DNA from: an uncultured Oscillospiraceae bacterium
Lineage (GTDB): Bacteria; Bacillota; Clostridia; Oscillospirales; Oscillospiraceae
Length of the DNA: 64,000 nucleotides
NCBI GenBank assembly: GCA_947632155.1
Contig: CANROF010000003.1
Location: forward strand, 16,304 to 80,303
Direction of reading: 5' to 3'
Positions 19,618-27,073 of the stretch are shown here, one piece after another. The notes under the pieces were generated by a model. That model searched no databases, had not been told where the DNA came from, and saw nothing but the letters and a program-made list of their open reading frames with translations. A program made the translations under genes and the position numbers. Within the stretch, counting starts at the first letter, position 1; each line of letters starts with the position of its first letter.

Positions 19618-19878
19618 ATGAAAGAGTTTACCTACACCATCACAGATCCCCTGGGCATCCACGCCCGTCCCGCCGGCTTACTGGCCAAGGCCGCCAAAGC
19701 CTACGCCGACACCACCGTCACCGTCGCCAAGGACGGCAACGCCGTGAAAGCCAGCCAGCTCATGAAGCTCATGAGCCTGGGCGTCAAGCAGGGCAACGTT
19801 GTCACCGTCACCGCCGAGGGCCCCCAGGAGGACGAGGCCATCGCCGCTATGGAGACGTTCTTCAAGGAGAATCTGTAA
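19618..19878 (+). CDS. ptsH: PTS phosphocarrier protein HPr
   Basis: 86 residues, the usual HPr size. The phospho-acceptor His15 is in GIHARPAG. Ser46, the HPr kinase site of Gram-positives, is in KASQLMKLMSLG. It passes phosphate from Enzyme I to the PTS permeases and would also take part in CcpA-type catabolite control if an HPr kinase exists elsewhere. It is followed at 68 bases by Enzyme I. Confidence 0.97.
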   Translation: MKEFTYTITDPLGIHARPAGLLAKAAKAYADTTVTVAKDGNAVKASQLMKLMSLGVKQGNVVTVTAEGPQEDEAIAAMETFFKENL

Positions 19879-19945
19879 ATTTGACGAATTTTCGCGCCCG
19901 GTTTGCACACCGGGCGCAGTTTGGTTTGAGATTGGAGGAGAGTTT

Positions 19946-21601
19946 ATGACACTTTTGCAGGGCAAGGGCGTCTCCAAGGGCGTCACCAGCGGCCCAATCT
20001 GCTTTTTTCAGCGCCCCGGCAATGACATAGCCAAGGTTTCCGTCTCCGACATCGAGGCCGAGAAGGCCCGCATCCGCGAGGCCCAGGAGAAGTCCATGGC
20101 CCAGCTCGAGGCCCTGGCCGACAAGGCCCGGGAGGAGACGGGGGAGGACACCGCCATCCTCTTTGAGACGCACGCCATGTTCGTGGAGGACGACGACTAC
20201 GTGGACACCATTCTATCCACCTTGGAGGACGAGGAGTGCTGCGCGGAGTACGCCGTCAAGGTGGCCGGAGAGCAGTTTTCCGCCATGATGGCCGCCATGG
20301 AGGACGAGTATCTCCGGGCCCGGGCCGCGGACATCAAGGACGTGACCCGCTGCATCCTCAATAACCTCATGGGAATCGCCGACGGCGGCATCGACTCCGA
20401 CGTCCCCGTGATCCTGGCCGCCGACGACCTGGCCCCGTCGGAGACGCTGCAACTGGACAAGAGCAAGATCTTAGGCTTCATCACCCAGGGCGGCTCCGGC
20501 AACAGCCACACCGCCATTCTGGCCCGCACCATGGGCATCCCCGCCATCTGCGCCCTGGGCGACAGCCTCACGAAGGAGTATGAGGGCCGGGTCGCCTACA
20601 TCGACGGCGCCGCCGGCACCGTCACTCTGGACCCGGACGAGCAGGCCCTGGCCGCTTATGAGGAAAAGGCCCGCAAGCAGGCGGAGCTGCGCGCCCTCAT
20701 GGACGAGATGCGGGGCAAGGAGGACGTGACTCTGGACGGCCGGGAGATGATGGTCTATTGCAACATCGGCTCCCCGGACGACGTCCCCGCGGTGCTGCAA
20801 AACGACGGGCAGGGGATCGGCCTCTTCCGCTCGGAATTCCTCTATCTTGCCGCCAGCGACTACCCCTCCGAGGACGAGCAGTTCAAGGCGTACAAGAAGG
20901 TGGCCGAGGCCATGGGCGGCAAGCGGGTGGTCATCCGCACCCTGGACATCGGCGCCGACAAACAGGTGGCGTATTTTAACCTCCAGAAGGAGGAGAACCC
21001 CGCCATGGGCGTCCGGGCCATCCGCATTTGTCTCAACCGGCCCGAGGTGTTCCGCACCCAGCTCCGGGCCCTCTACCGGGCGTCGGCCTACGGGAAAGTC
21101 GCCATCATGTTCCCCATGATCACCTCCGTCTGGGAGGTCCGGGAGTGCAAGAAGGCCTGTCAGGCCGTGATGACTGAGCTGGACGCCGAGGGCATCCCCT
21201 ACAACAGGGACACGGAGATCGGCATCATGGTGGAGACTCCCGCCAGCGTCTTTATCGCGGACGCGTTGGCAAAGGAAGTGGACTTCTTCTCCGTGGGCAC
21301 CAACGACCTCACCCAGTACACCCTGGCCTGCGACCGCCAGGCCAGCGACCTGGGCCGGTTCTTCGACCCCCATCACCCGGCGGAGCTCCGGGCGCTGAAG
21401 ATCGCCGCCGACGCGGCCCACGCCGCCGGTATCTGGATCGGCATCTGCGGCGAGCTTGGCGCGGATCTGAGTTTGCTGGAGACGTTCCTGGCCATCGGCA
21501 TCGACGAGCTTTCCGTCTCCCCCAGCTCCGTCCTGCCCCTGCGGGCCAAGATTCGCCAAACCACCGCCGGGACCTGCACCGCGGAGCTCCTGGATTGCTG
21601 A
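19946..21601 (+). CDS. ptsI: PTS Enzyme I
   Basis: 551 residues. The active-site His188 is in GNSHTAILARTMGIPAI. The PEP-binding domain has GIGLFRSEFLYL, GVRAIRICL, MFPMI and SVGTNDLTQY. The ATG at 19946 follows GGAGGAG; longer in-frame readings upstream run back over the HPr gene. It starts the PTS phosphorelay with PEP in the cytoplasm. The GGSGNSH sequence before the histidine differs slightly from the commoner GGxTSH but keeps the key residue. Confidence 0.97.
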   Translation: MTLLQGKGVSKGVTSGPICFFQRPGNDIAKVSVSDIEAEKARIREAQEKSMAQLEALADKAREETGEDTAILFETHAMFVEDDDYVDTILSTLEDEECCAEYAVKVAGEQFSAMMAAMEDEYLRARAADIKDVTRCILNNLMGIADGGIDSDVPVILAADDLAPSETLQLDKSKILGFITQGGSGNSHTAILARTMGIPAICALGDSLTKEYEGRVAYIDGAAGTVTLDPDEQALAAYEEKARKQAELRALMDEMRGKEDVTLDGREMMVYCNIGSPDDVPAVLQNDGQGIGLFRSEFLYLAASDYPSEDEQFKAYKKVAEAMGGKRVVIRTLDIGADKQVAYFNLQKEENPAMGVRAIRICLNRPEVFRTQLRALYRASAYGKVAIMFPMITSVWEVRECKKACQAVMTELDAEGIPYNRDTEIGIMVETPASVFIADALAKEVDFFSVGTNDLTQYTLACDRQASDLGRFFDPHHPAELRALKIAADAAHAAGIWIGICGELGADLSLLETFLAIGIDELSVSPSSVLPLRAKIRQTTAGTCTAELLDC

Positions 21602-21681
21602 GCGAAAAAACGCCAACGACGCATCGCATACCCCAAACTTCCGGCCAAACCTTGCCGCTGATATGAAAAGGAGTCACAGCT

Positions 21682-22254
21682 ATGTCAAAAGATATGGGCG
21701 TCAAGCCCTACCTGTTTCCCATGCCGACCTACATGATCGGCACCTATAACGAGGACAACACAGTGGACGTCATGATGATGGCCTGGGGCGGTATCTGTGC
21801 CGAGGACATGGTCGCGCTGAACCTGGAAGCAGAGCACAAAACGGTGGCCAATCTTGAGGCGAGAAAAGCCTTCACACTGGCCGTTCCGGGCACGGATACG
21901 CTGCGGGAATCGAATTTTCTCGGAATCGCCACTTCCAACAAGATGGCGGACAAATTTGAGCGCACCGGCCTGCACGCCGTCAGAAGCCAGCGGGTGGACG
22001 CTCCGGTCATCACCGAGTACCCTCTCACACTGGAGTGCGAGGTCGTGGAGATGCAGACCCAGCCCTATGGCCTGCGGGTACTGGGAAAAATTATCAATGT
22101 GATCGCGGACGAAAGAATCCTGGACAACGCCGGAAAAATCGACGCCGGGAAGATCCGTGCTTTCATCTTCGACCAGATGCAGAACAGCTACTACGCCGTC
22201 GGCGAAAAGGTAGGCCAGGCCTGGCACAGCGGCGCCGCCTTAATGCGCAAATAA
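21682..22254 (+). CDS. Flavin-reductase-like FMN-binding protein
   Basis: 190 residues with the split-barrel flavin-reductase pattern: PMPTYMIGTYNEDNTVD at the start, then AWGGICAEDMVALNLE, a RKAFTLAVPG strand and a C-terminal dimer segment. Relatives bind FMN and reduce it or a bound acceptor. AAAAGGAG precedes the ATG. It is probably a separate unit from ptsHI. The substrate is unknown. Confidence 0.85.
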   Translation: MSKDMGVKPYLFPMPTYMIGTYNEDNTVDVMMMAWGGICAEDMVALNLEAEHKTVANLEARKAFTLAVPGTDTLRESNFLGIATSNKMADKFERTGLHAVRSQRVDAPVITEYPLTLECEVVEMQTQPYGLRVLGKIINVIADERILDNAGKIDAGKIRAFIFDQMQNSYYAVGEKVGQAWHSGAALMRK

Positions 22255-22306
22255 TACCGCCATCCAATAAAGAGCATCCTTTTTATTGAAGAATAGATCA
22301 AAAAAT

Positions 22307-22354
22307 AAAAAGCCGTGAAAAGCGCCGAAACCAGCCCTTTTTCACGGCTTTTTT
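22307..22354 (+). terminator. Strong intrinsic terminator
   Basis: AAAAAGCCGTGAAAA (22307-22321) pairs with TTTTCACGGCTTTTT (22339-22353) and ends in a T-run. It stops transcription from the flavin-reductase gene before the recombinase region. Confidence 0.85.
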
Positions 22355-22478
22355 GATGTCTATGTCGTATGCAAAAAATGGGTTGTGGCGGTGTAATGTG
22401 GGAAATTGGGAAAACTCTTGGTAAGATATAGGTGACGGCGAAGGCCGCCGGGATTTGATCTTACAAGGAGGAAGCCAA

Positions 22479-23330
22479 ATGCGCAGGAAAAGTTGTAGAA
22501 TTAGACAGGATATGGTCAGTTTGTTTATTGCTCATCTTCGCGCTGAAGAGCGGGAGGAGAGTACAATACAGAAGTATTGTCACAACGTTGAAGAATTTGT
22601 GGGCTGGTTGGATGGGAGGGAAGTGACGAAAGCGGCGGCGGTGGAGTGGAAAGAATCGCTTCAGGACGGGCGGTTTGCTCCGGCTACGGTGAATGGGAAA
22701 ATCGCGGCGGTGAACGCGTTTTTCAGGTTTGCCGGGTGGGAGGAGTGCCATCTTAAGGCGCTGCGGCTGCAGCGGAGGGTGTTCCGGGACCCGGGGCGGG
22801 AGTTGACACAGGGGGAGTATGAGAAGCTTATCCAGGCGGCCTACGCCAGAGGCGACGAGCGGCTGGCGCTGCTGATGGAGACGATCTGCGCCACGGGGAT
22901 TCGGGTATCGGAGGTCAAATACATCACCGTAAAGGCCGTCAATCAAGGTCGGGCGGTGATTGCGCTGAAAGGGAAGATACGGACGATCATCCTGCCGGGG
23001 AAGCTCTGCAAACGCCTTCAAAAGTATATCAAAAAGAACAAAATCGCCTCCGGCGAGGTGTTCCTCACCGGAAGCGGAAAAGGTATGTCAAGACGTCAAA
23101 TTTGGGCGGAAATGAAGAAGATCTGCCTTTTTGCGCACGTGGAGCCGTCAAAAGTATTCCCCCACAACCTCCGGCACCTGTTCGCGCAAACATATTATAA
23201 GGTATACCGCGACATCGTGAAGCTGGCCGACGTCCTCGGCCACTCCAGCGTGGAGACGACCCGCATCTACCTCATCTCCACCGGCCAGGAGCACGCCCGC
23301 CAGATGGACCGGTTGGGCTTAGTCGTGTGA
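22479..23330 (+). CDS. Tyrosine recombinase/integrase, catalytically complete
   Basis: 283 residues. An N-terminal SAM-like core-binding domain (about 10-95) is followed by the catalytic domain. Active residues are R142 (TGIRVSEV), probably K166 (GKIRTI), H229 and R232 (HNLRHLFA), H255 (GHSS) and nucleophile Y264 (TRIYL). The compact size resembles XerC/D-like and phase-switch recombinases rather than phage integrases, which carry an extra arm-binding domain. AAGGAGG lies 7 bases before the ATG at 22479. It lies just upstream of an inverted-repeat segment and a second, degenerate relative. Confidence 0.93.
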   Translation: MRRKSCRIRQDMVSLFIAHLRAEEREESTIQKYCHNVEEFVGWLDGREVTKAAAVEWKESLQDGRFAPATVNGKIAAVNAFFRFAGWEECHLKALRLQRRVFRDPGRELTQGEYEKLIQAAYARGDERLALLMETICATGIRVSEVKYITVKAVNQGRAVIALKGKIRTIILPGKLCKRLQKYIKKNKIASGEVFLTGSGKGMSRRQIWAEMKKICLFAHVEPSKVFPHNLRHLFAQTYYKVYRDIVKLADVLGHSSVETTRIYLISTGQEHARQMDRLGLVV

Positions 23331-23387
23331 GACACGGAATATTAATTCTGTCATCGCCGACACGTAATTGACCACACAAGCCTGTAC

Positions 23388-23416
23388 ATAGTATCACAAA
23401 AATGTAGGTTTAGCAA
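23388..23416 (-). promoter_or_regulatory. Weak candidate promoter inside the inverted-repeat segment
   Basis: On the minus strand TTGCTA (23416-23411) and TACTAT (23393-23388) are 17 bp apart, each matching consensus at 4 of 6 positions. In the present orientation it points back toward the recombinase; after inversion it would point at the glycan operon. Confidence 0.3.
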
Positions 23417-23505
23417 TACTTAAATCGAAAAAAGCCTTATTTTCTTGCATAACAAATCAAGGCTGCCTGTGCAAAAATTGGGCAGTCTTACTTAATTGCG
23501 CTCTT

Positions 23506-23540
23506 AAATCCCGCGATTTGCTGGCGGGATTTATTTTTTT
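23506..23540 (+). terminator. Terminator upstream of the glycan operon
   Basis: AAATCCCGC (23506-23514) pairs with GCGGGATTT (23524-23532), followed by A and seven T. It lies inside the inverted-repeat segment and, as oriented, would block read-through from the recombinase gene into the glycan operon. Confidence 0.8.
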
Positions 23541-23630
23541 GCGGTCTTTTTAAATATATTCGGGCCAATATCACCCTCCCTTGCACAGACTTAATATTCT
23601 GTCCTCTTTGAATCACAAAAGGAGGCGGGT

Positions 23631-24458
23631 ATGCAAGTCGGCGTTGCTGAGAACAGAAAACCGGACGGCGTGGTCATGGACATGGCCGAAGCGGAGCGGT
23701 CTTTGATGGCCTGGATGGCGCAGGGGCGCTCGGGCGAGTCCCAGAACATTTACCGCCGGGGCCTGCGCTCGCTCTATAACTTCCTGCCGGAGGACAAGAC
23801 CATTCGGCGGGGGACGTTGGAGAGCTGGCGGGACAAAATGTTGGAAGACGGCTACTCCAATTCCGCCGTCAACGGGATGTTGGTGGCCGTGAACCAATTC
23901 TTAGAGTTTGTGGGGCATAGGGAGCTGCGGCTTACGGACCGGCTGAAGGTTGCCCGCAATCCCCAGCCGGAGCTGACCAGGGGCGAGTATTTTCGGATGC
24001 TGGCGACGGCCAAAGCCCAGGGTAACGAGAAGCTGTACCTCATCGTGAAGATTTTCGCCTGCACCGGCATCTACTCCCAGTCTCTGCCAATGGTGACGGT
24101 GGAGAACGTGCGCAAGGGCCGCTTCTGGGTGACTTACCTGGGCGACCAGACCGCCTTCCGCATCCCGCCTTGTCTCCAACAGGAGCTCCTGAGCTTCGCC
24201 GAAAGCCAGGGCATCACATCAGGCCCCCTCTTCCTCACAAAATTAGGGACCACCCCCTCCCACACCTACATCTCACACAGCATCGCCAACCTCTGCGCCG
24301 CCGCAAAGGTGCCGGAGGAGAAAGGCAATCCACGGTGCCTGAGAAAACTGTACTTTACTATGAAAGCCAGTGTGGAATCCAGCTTCGAGCTCCTGGTCGA
24401 GCAGACCATGGACCGCCAGTTGGAGCAGGAGCAGCTCACGGTGGGGTGGGACGCGTGA
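23631..24458 (+). CDS. Degenerate tyrosine-recombinase-like protein, first gene of the glycan operon
   Basis: 275 residues with the recombinase fold pattern: a core-binding domain (ERSLMAWMAQG, NSAVNGMLVAVNQFLEFVG) and a catalytic-like domain (ELTRGEYFRML). The key residues are lost. The position of the first catalytic Arg reads ACTGIYSQSL, the HxLRH box reads RCLRKLYF (both His lost), and no GHSS box or terminal Tyr follows. The frame is intact with a good ribosome site (AAAGGAGG), so it is a maintained gene without recombinase chemistry, possibly a DNA-binding regulator or partner of the upstream recombinase. Its stop overlaps the next glycosyltransferase start (GTGA). Confidence 0.8.
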   Translation: MQVGVAENRKPDGVVMDMAEAERSLMAWMAQGRSGESQNIYRRGLRSLYNFLPEDKTIRRGTLESWRDKMLEDGYSNSAVNGMLVAVNQFLEFVGHRELRLTDRLKVARNPQPELTRGEYFRMLATAKAQGNEKLYLIVKIFACTGIYSQSLPMVTVENVRKGRFWVTYLGDQTAFRIPPCLQQELLSFAESQGITSGPLFLTKLGTTPSHTYISHSIANLCAAAKVPEEKGNPRCLRKLYFTMKASVESSFELLVEQTMDRQLEQEQLTVGWDA

Positions 24459-25651
24459 GGCGCGTCTGCTGCTTTTGCGAGCGCTGGGAGTCCGGCGGCA
24501 TCGAGTCGTTTCTGTGTAACGTCCTGACCCGGATGGACATGACGGACTTGGAGATGGACATTGTGGCCTCCAGCATCGGGGAGAGCGTCTTCACGGACCC
24601 GCTGCGCCAACACGGGGTGCGGTTTTTTGAGCTGTCCGGCAGCCAGCGCGATGTCCTCGAGAACCACCGGAGATTCCGGGAGCTTGTCCGGGAGCGCAAA
24701 TACGATGTGCTCCATTTGAACGCCTTCCAGGGCCTCTCACTGGCCTATTTGAAGATAGCGGAGCGGGAGGGCGTCCCCGTTCGCATCGCCCACAGCCACA
24801 ACACGGCCCTGCGCAAGAGCGCGACGAGGCCGGTGAAGCAGTTGCTCCACGAGCAGGCAAGAAGAAGATACATCAGGTATGCCACGGACCTCTGGGCCTG
24901 CTCCAAAAACGCGGCGGAATTTCTATTCGGAAAACGGGAGCTCCAAAAGCGCGGTTACACCTTCATCCCCAACGGCATCGACGTGGAGCGTTTCCGCTTT
25001 GACCCCGCGGTCCGCGCCAAGGTCCGCGCGGAGCTGGACATTGAGAATAAATTCGTCATCGGCCACATCGGCCGGCTGTGCTGCCAGAAAAACCAGACCT
25101 TCCTCCTGAATGTCCTGGCCGAGGCCGTTAAGCAAAATCCCAACGCCGTCCTCCTTTTCGTTGGCGGCGGCGAGGACAAGCCCGCCCTCCTGAAAAAGGC
25201 TGCAAACCTGGGCATAACGGACAAGGTCATCTTCTACGGGACGACCTCCCGCCCGGAACGCCTCCTCTGGGCCATGGACGCTTTCGCCTTCCCCAGCCTC
25301 TTCGAGGGCTTCGGCATCGTCGCCATCGAGGCCCTGGCGGCGGGCCTGCCGGTGGTGTGCTCGGAGAATGTTCCCGCGGAGGTGCGCGTCTCACGGCACA
25401 TCCAACCACTCCCGCTGAGCCGCGGGCCCCGCGCCTGGGCGGAGGCGCTGCTGCACGGACACCGCCACGAGAGCGGAAGCCGTGAGATTTCCGCGGCGGG
25501 GTTTGACGTGAGGGCTGTAAGCGCGGAGATTTGGAACCGATTCAGGGGTATGAGCAATGGACCAGCCGAAGATATCCGTCATAGTCCCCGTGTACAATGC
25601 GGAGCCTTATCTGAAAGACTGCCTGGACAGCGTTACCGGTCAGACCTATAG
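24455..25651 (+). CDS. Glycosyltransferase, GT4 family
   Basis: About 398 residues from a GTG start overlapping the upstream stop. It has the GT-B pattern: N-terminal WESGGIESFL, middle IPNGIDVERF and C-terminal FEGFGIVAIEALAAGLP with the EX7E glutamates. It transfers a sugar from a nucleotide donor to a growing surface glycan. The natural end of the family falls near residue 365; the frame then runs on through the first 95 bases of the next gene, suggesting that an original stop was lost by a small frameshift (a TGA lies in another frame at the junction). Confidence 0.9.
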   Translation: MRRVCCFCERWESGGIESFLCNVLTRMDMTDLEMDIVASSIGESVFTDPLRQHGVRFFELSGSQRDVLENHRRFRELVRERKYDVLHLNAFQGLSLAYLKIAEREGVPVRIAHSHNTALRKSATRPVKQLLHEQARRRYIRYATDLWACSKNAAEFLFGKRELQKRGYTFIPNGIDVERFRFDPAVRAKVRAELDIENKFVIGHIGRLCCQKNQTFLLNVLAEAVKQNPNAVLLFVGGGEDKPALLKKAANLGITDKVIFYGTTSRPERLLWAMDAFAFPSLFEGFGIVAIEALAAGLPVVCSENVPAEVRVSRHIQPLPLSRGPRAWAEALLHGHRHESGSREISAAGFDVRAVSAEIWNRFRGMSNGPAEDIRHSPRVQCGALSERLPGQRYRSDL

Positions 25652-26546
25652 GAATTTAGAGATCATCCTCATCGACGACGGCTCCACAGACGGAAGCGGC
25701 GCCATATGCGACGCATACGCCGCCAAGGATAGCCGAATCCAGGCTTTTCATCAGGAGAACAGCGGCGCGGCGGCCGCCAGGAACGCCGGCTTGGCGGCCG
25801 CCAACGGGGAGTGGATCGGCTTTGTGGACAGCGACGACTACATAGACCCGGATCAGTATGCGTATCTCTTGGACCTGGCCCGGCGACACGGGGCGGATAT
25901 TGCCCAGTGCGGCATGATTTTCGAAGCAGAGGGCGTACAAAAGGTCAGCGGTATCCCAAACAGAGAGACTTGCGCCGATGTCCGCCATATCCGTGAAACG
26001 CGGCGTTTTTTTGCGAATTCCAGTTGCTGTAGGATCTATCGGAGAAAAATCCTTATTGATACCCGCTTCGACCCCGGATACCCCATCGGCGAGGACCTGC
26101 TGTTCAATCTCCATGCCCTCCAGAGGGCCAACAAAACGGCCTTTGGGACCCGGGCCAAATACCACTATGTCCAGCACCCGGACAGCGCCTGCAACGGGCC
26201 GCCGACCCAGCGGGCTCTGGTGAGCTTCCGGGAGATGCTGACTGAGGCGCAGCGGATATTCTCCGGGGAAGATTCGCTCCGGCAGCTTTGCGCGCAGCTT
26301 CAACTGCGCAATGATCTGGATATGTGCTCAAAAATCGTCCGCTATGGCCTGGAGCGGGAGAACACCGGCCTCATCCGTGAGCTCCGGGGGGAGCTTCGGG
26401 AGCTTTGTAAAGGGCGTTTTGCGGGTGCGGAATTCTCCGCCAAGGAAAAAGCCAAGGCGTTCCTTATCGCCCGCAGTTGGGCGCTTTACAAGCATACACT
26501 TTACGCGCTAAAAGGGGATTCCATATGTCAACATCCAAACATCTGA
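25557..26546 (+). CDS. Glycosyltransferase, GT2 family
   Basis: 329 residues with GT-A features: VIVPVYNAEPYLKDCLDS, IDDGSTDGSG, ENSGAAAARNAGL and the metal-binding FVDSDDYIDPDQ. No membrane helices are obvious, so it works at the cytoplasmic side on lipid-linked glycan. It overlaps the GT4 gene by 95 bases and the next gene by 22 bases. Confidence 0.93.
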   Translation: MDQPKISVIVPVYNAEPYLKDCLDSVTGQTYRNLEIILIDDGSTDGSGAICDAYAAKDSRIQAFHQENSGAAAARNAGLAAANGEWIGFVDSDDYIDPDQYAYLLDLARRHGADIAQCGMIFEAEGVQKVSGIPNRETCADVRHIRETRRFFANSSCCRIYRRKILIDTRFDPGYPIGEDLLFNLHALQRANKTAFGTRAKYHYVQHPDSACNGPPTQRALVSFREMLTEAQRIFSGEDSLRQLCAQLQLRNDLDMCSKIVRYGLERENTGLIRELRGELRELCKGRFAGAEFSAKEKAKAFLIARSWALYKHTLYALKGDSICQHPNI

Positions 26547-27073
26547 AACAGGTCAAGCGACAGCTCTACCGCAACCTGATCTCCGCCTACAAGGGCTGGT
26601 GGCATTGGCACAAGATCGTCAAGGGCAAGGGCGTGGAGGGGAACACCGCCGTGATCCTCCTGCCAGACCGGAACCGGGAGACGAATCACCTGGCGCTGCT
26701 GTATTTGGACGCCATGCTGAAAAGCCGCAGGTACAAGAACGCCGTCCTGCTGACCCACGATCCGGCGGTGAAAAAATGCGCGGCGCTCTTTTCCAAGAAC
26801 ATCCTCCGGGTGGTGAATTTCAGCCGGAGGAAGGCGGAGCACCTGATGCAGTTTTACTGCCTCTACGAGTTCGACAAGCGCTTCACGGTGGCGTCCTTAG
26901 ACGAGCCCAACGGACGGAACGGCTCCGCCCTCATCGGCAAGCGGGGCACCACGGTGGAGGAGATCTTCGTCATCGGCGTCTACCGCGTCTACCCCTTCAC
27001 CCGCCCGAGGGCCCCCACATATGCCGGGGACGACCCGGAGATCAAGACCTTTCTGGAGGGACGGCCCGTATGA
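26525..27073 (+). CDS. Protein of unknown function in the glycan operon
   Basis: 182 residues from the ATG at 26525 (AAAAGGGGA upstream). Basic N-terminus (STSKHLKQVKRQLYRNL), then GNTAVILLPDRNRETNHLAL and RRYKNAVLLTHDPAVKKCAA, resembling alternating strand-helix segments of a Rossmann-like fold. No motif identifies a reaction. It is held in the operon by overlaps at both ends (22 bases upstream, ATGA downstream), so a role in glycan assembly is likely. Confidence 0.7.
   Translation: MSTSKHLKQVKRQLYRNLISAYKGWWHWHKIVKGKGVEGNTAVILLPDRNRETNHLALLYLDAMLKSRRYKNAVLLTHDPAVKKCAALFSKNILRVVNFSRRKAEHLMQFYCLYEFDKRFTVASLDEPNGRNGSALIGKRGTTVEEIFVIGVYRVYPFTRPRAPTYAGDDPEIKTFLEGRPV

Larger units (their letters stand above)
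23337..23599. repeat. Inverted repeats bounding a possible invertible segment
   Basis: GAATATTAATTCTGT at 23337-23351 is repeated in inverted orientation at 23585-23599 (ACAGACTTAATATTC), 14 of 15 bases matching, 233 bp apart. The left copy begins just after the active recombinase stop; the right copy lies just before the ribosome site of the glycan operon. The enclosed DNA is AT-rich, non-coding and carries a terminator and a possible minus-strand promoter. Part of each repeat is itself nearly palindromic, which lowers certainty. Confidence 0.45.

Noticed and set aside
23352..23500. Plus-strand promoter TTGACC around 23369
   Set aside because: No acceptable -10 hexamer lies 16-18 bp downstream, and the terminator at 23506 would stop it before the glycan operon.
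22479..24458. Prophage or integrative element at the two recombinase genes
   Set aside because: No phage structural, replication, excisionase or conjugation genes lie nearby, and no tRNA attachment site was seen. The second protein lacks catalytic residues and is coupled to a glycosyltransferase.
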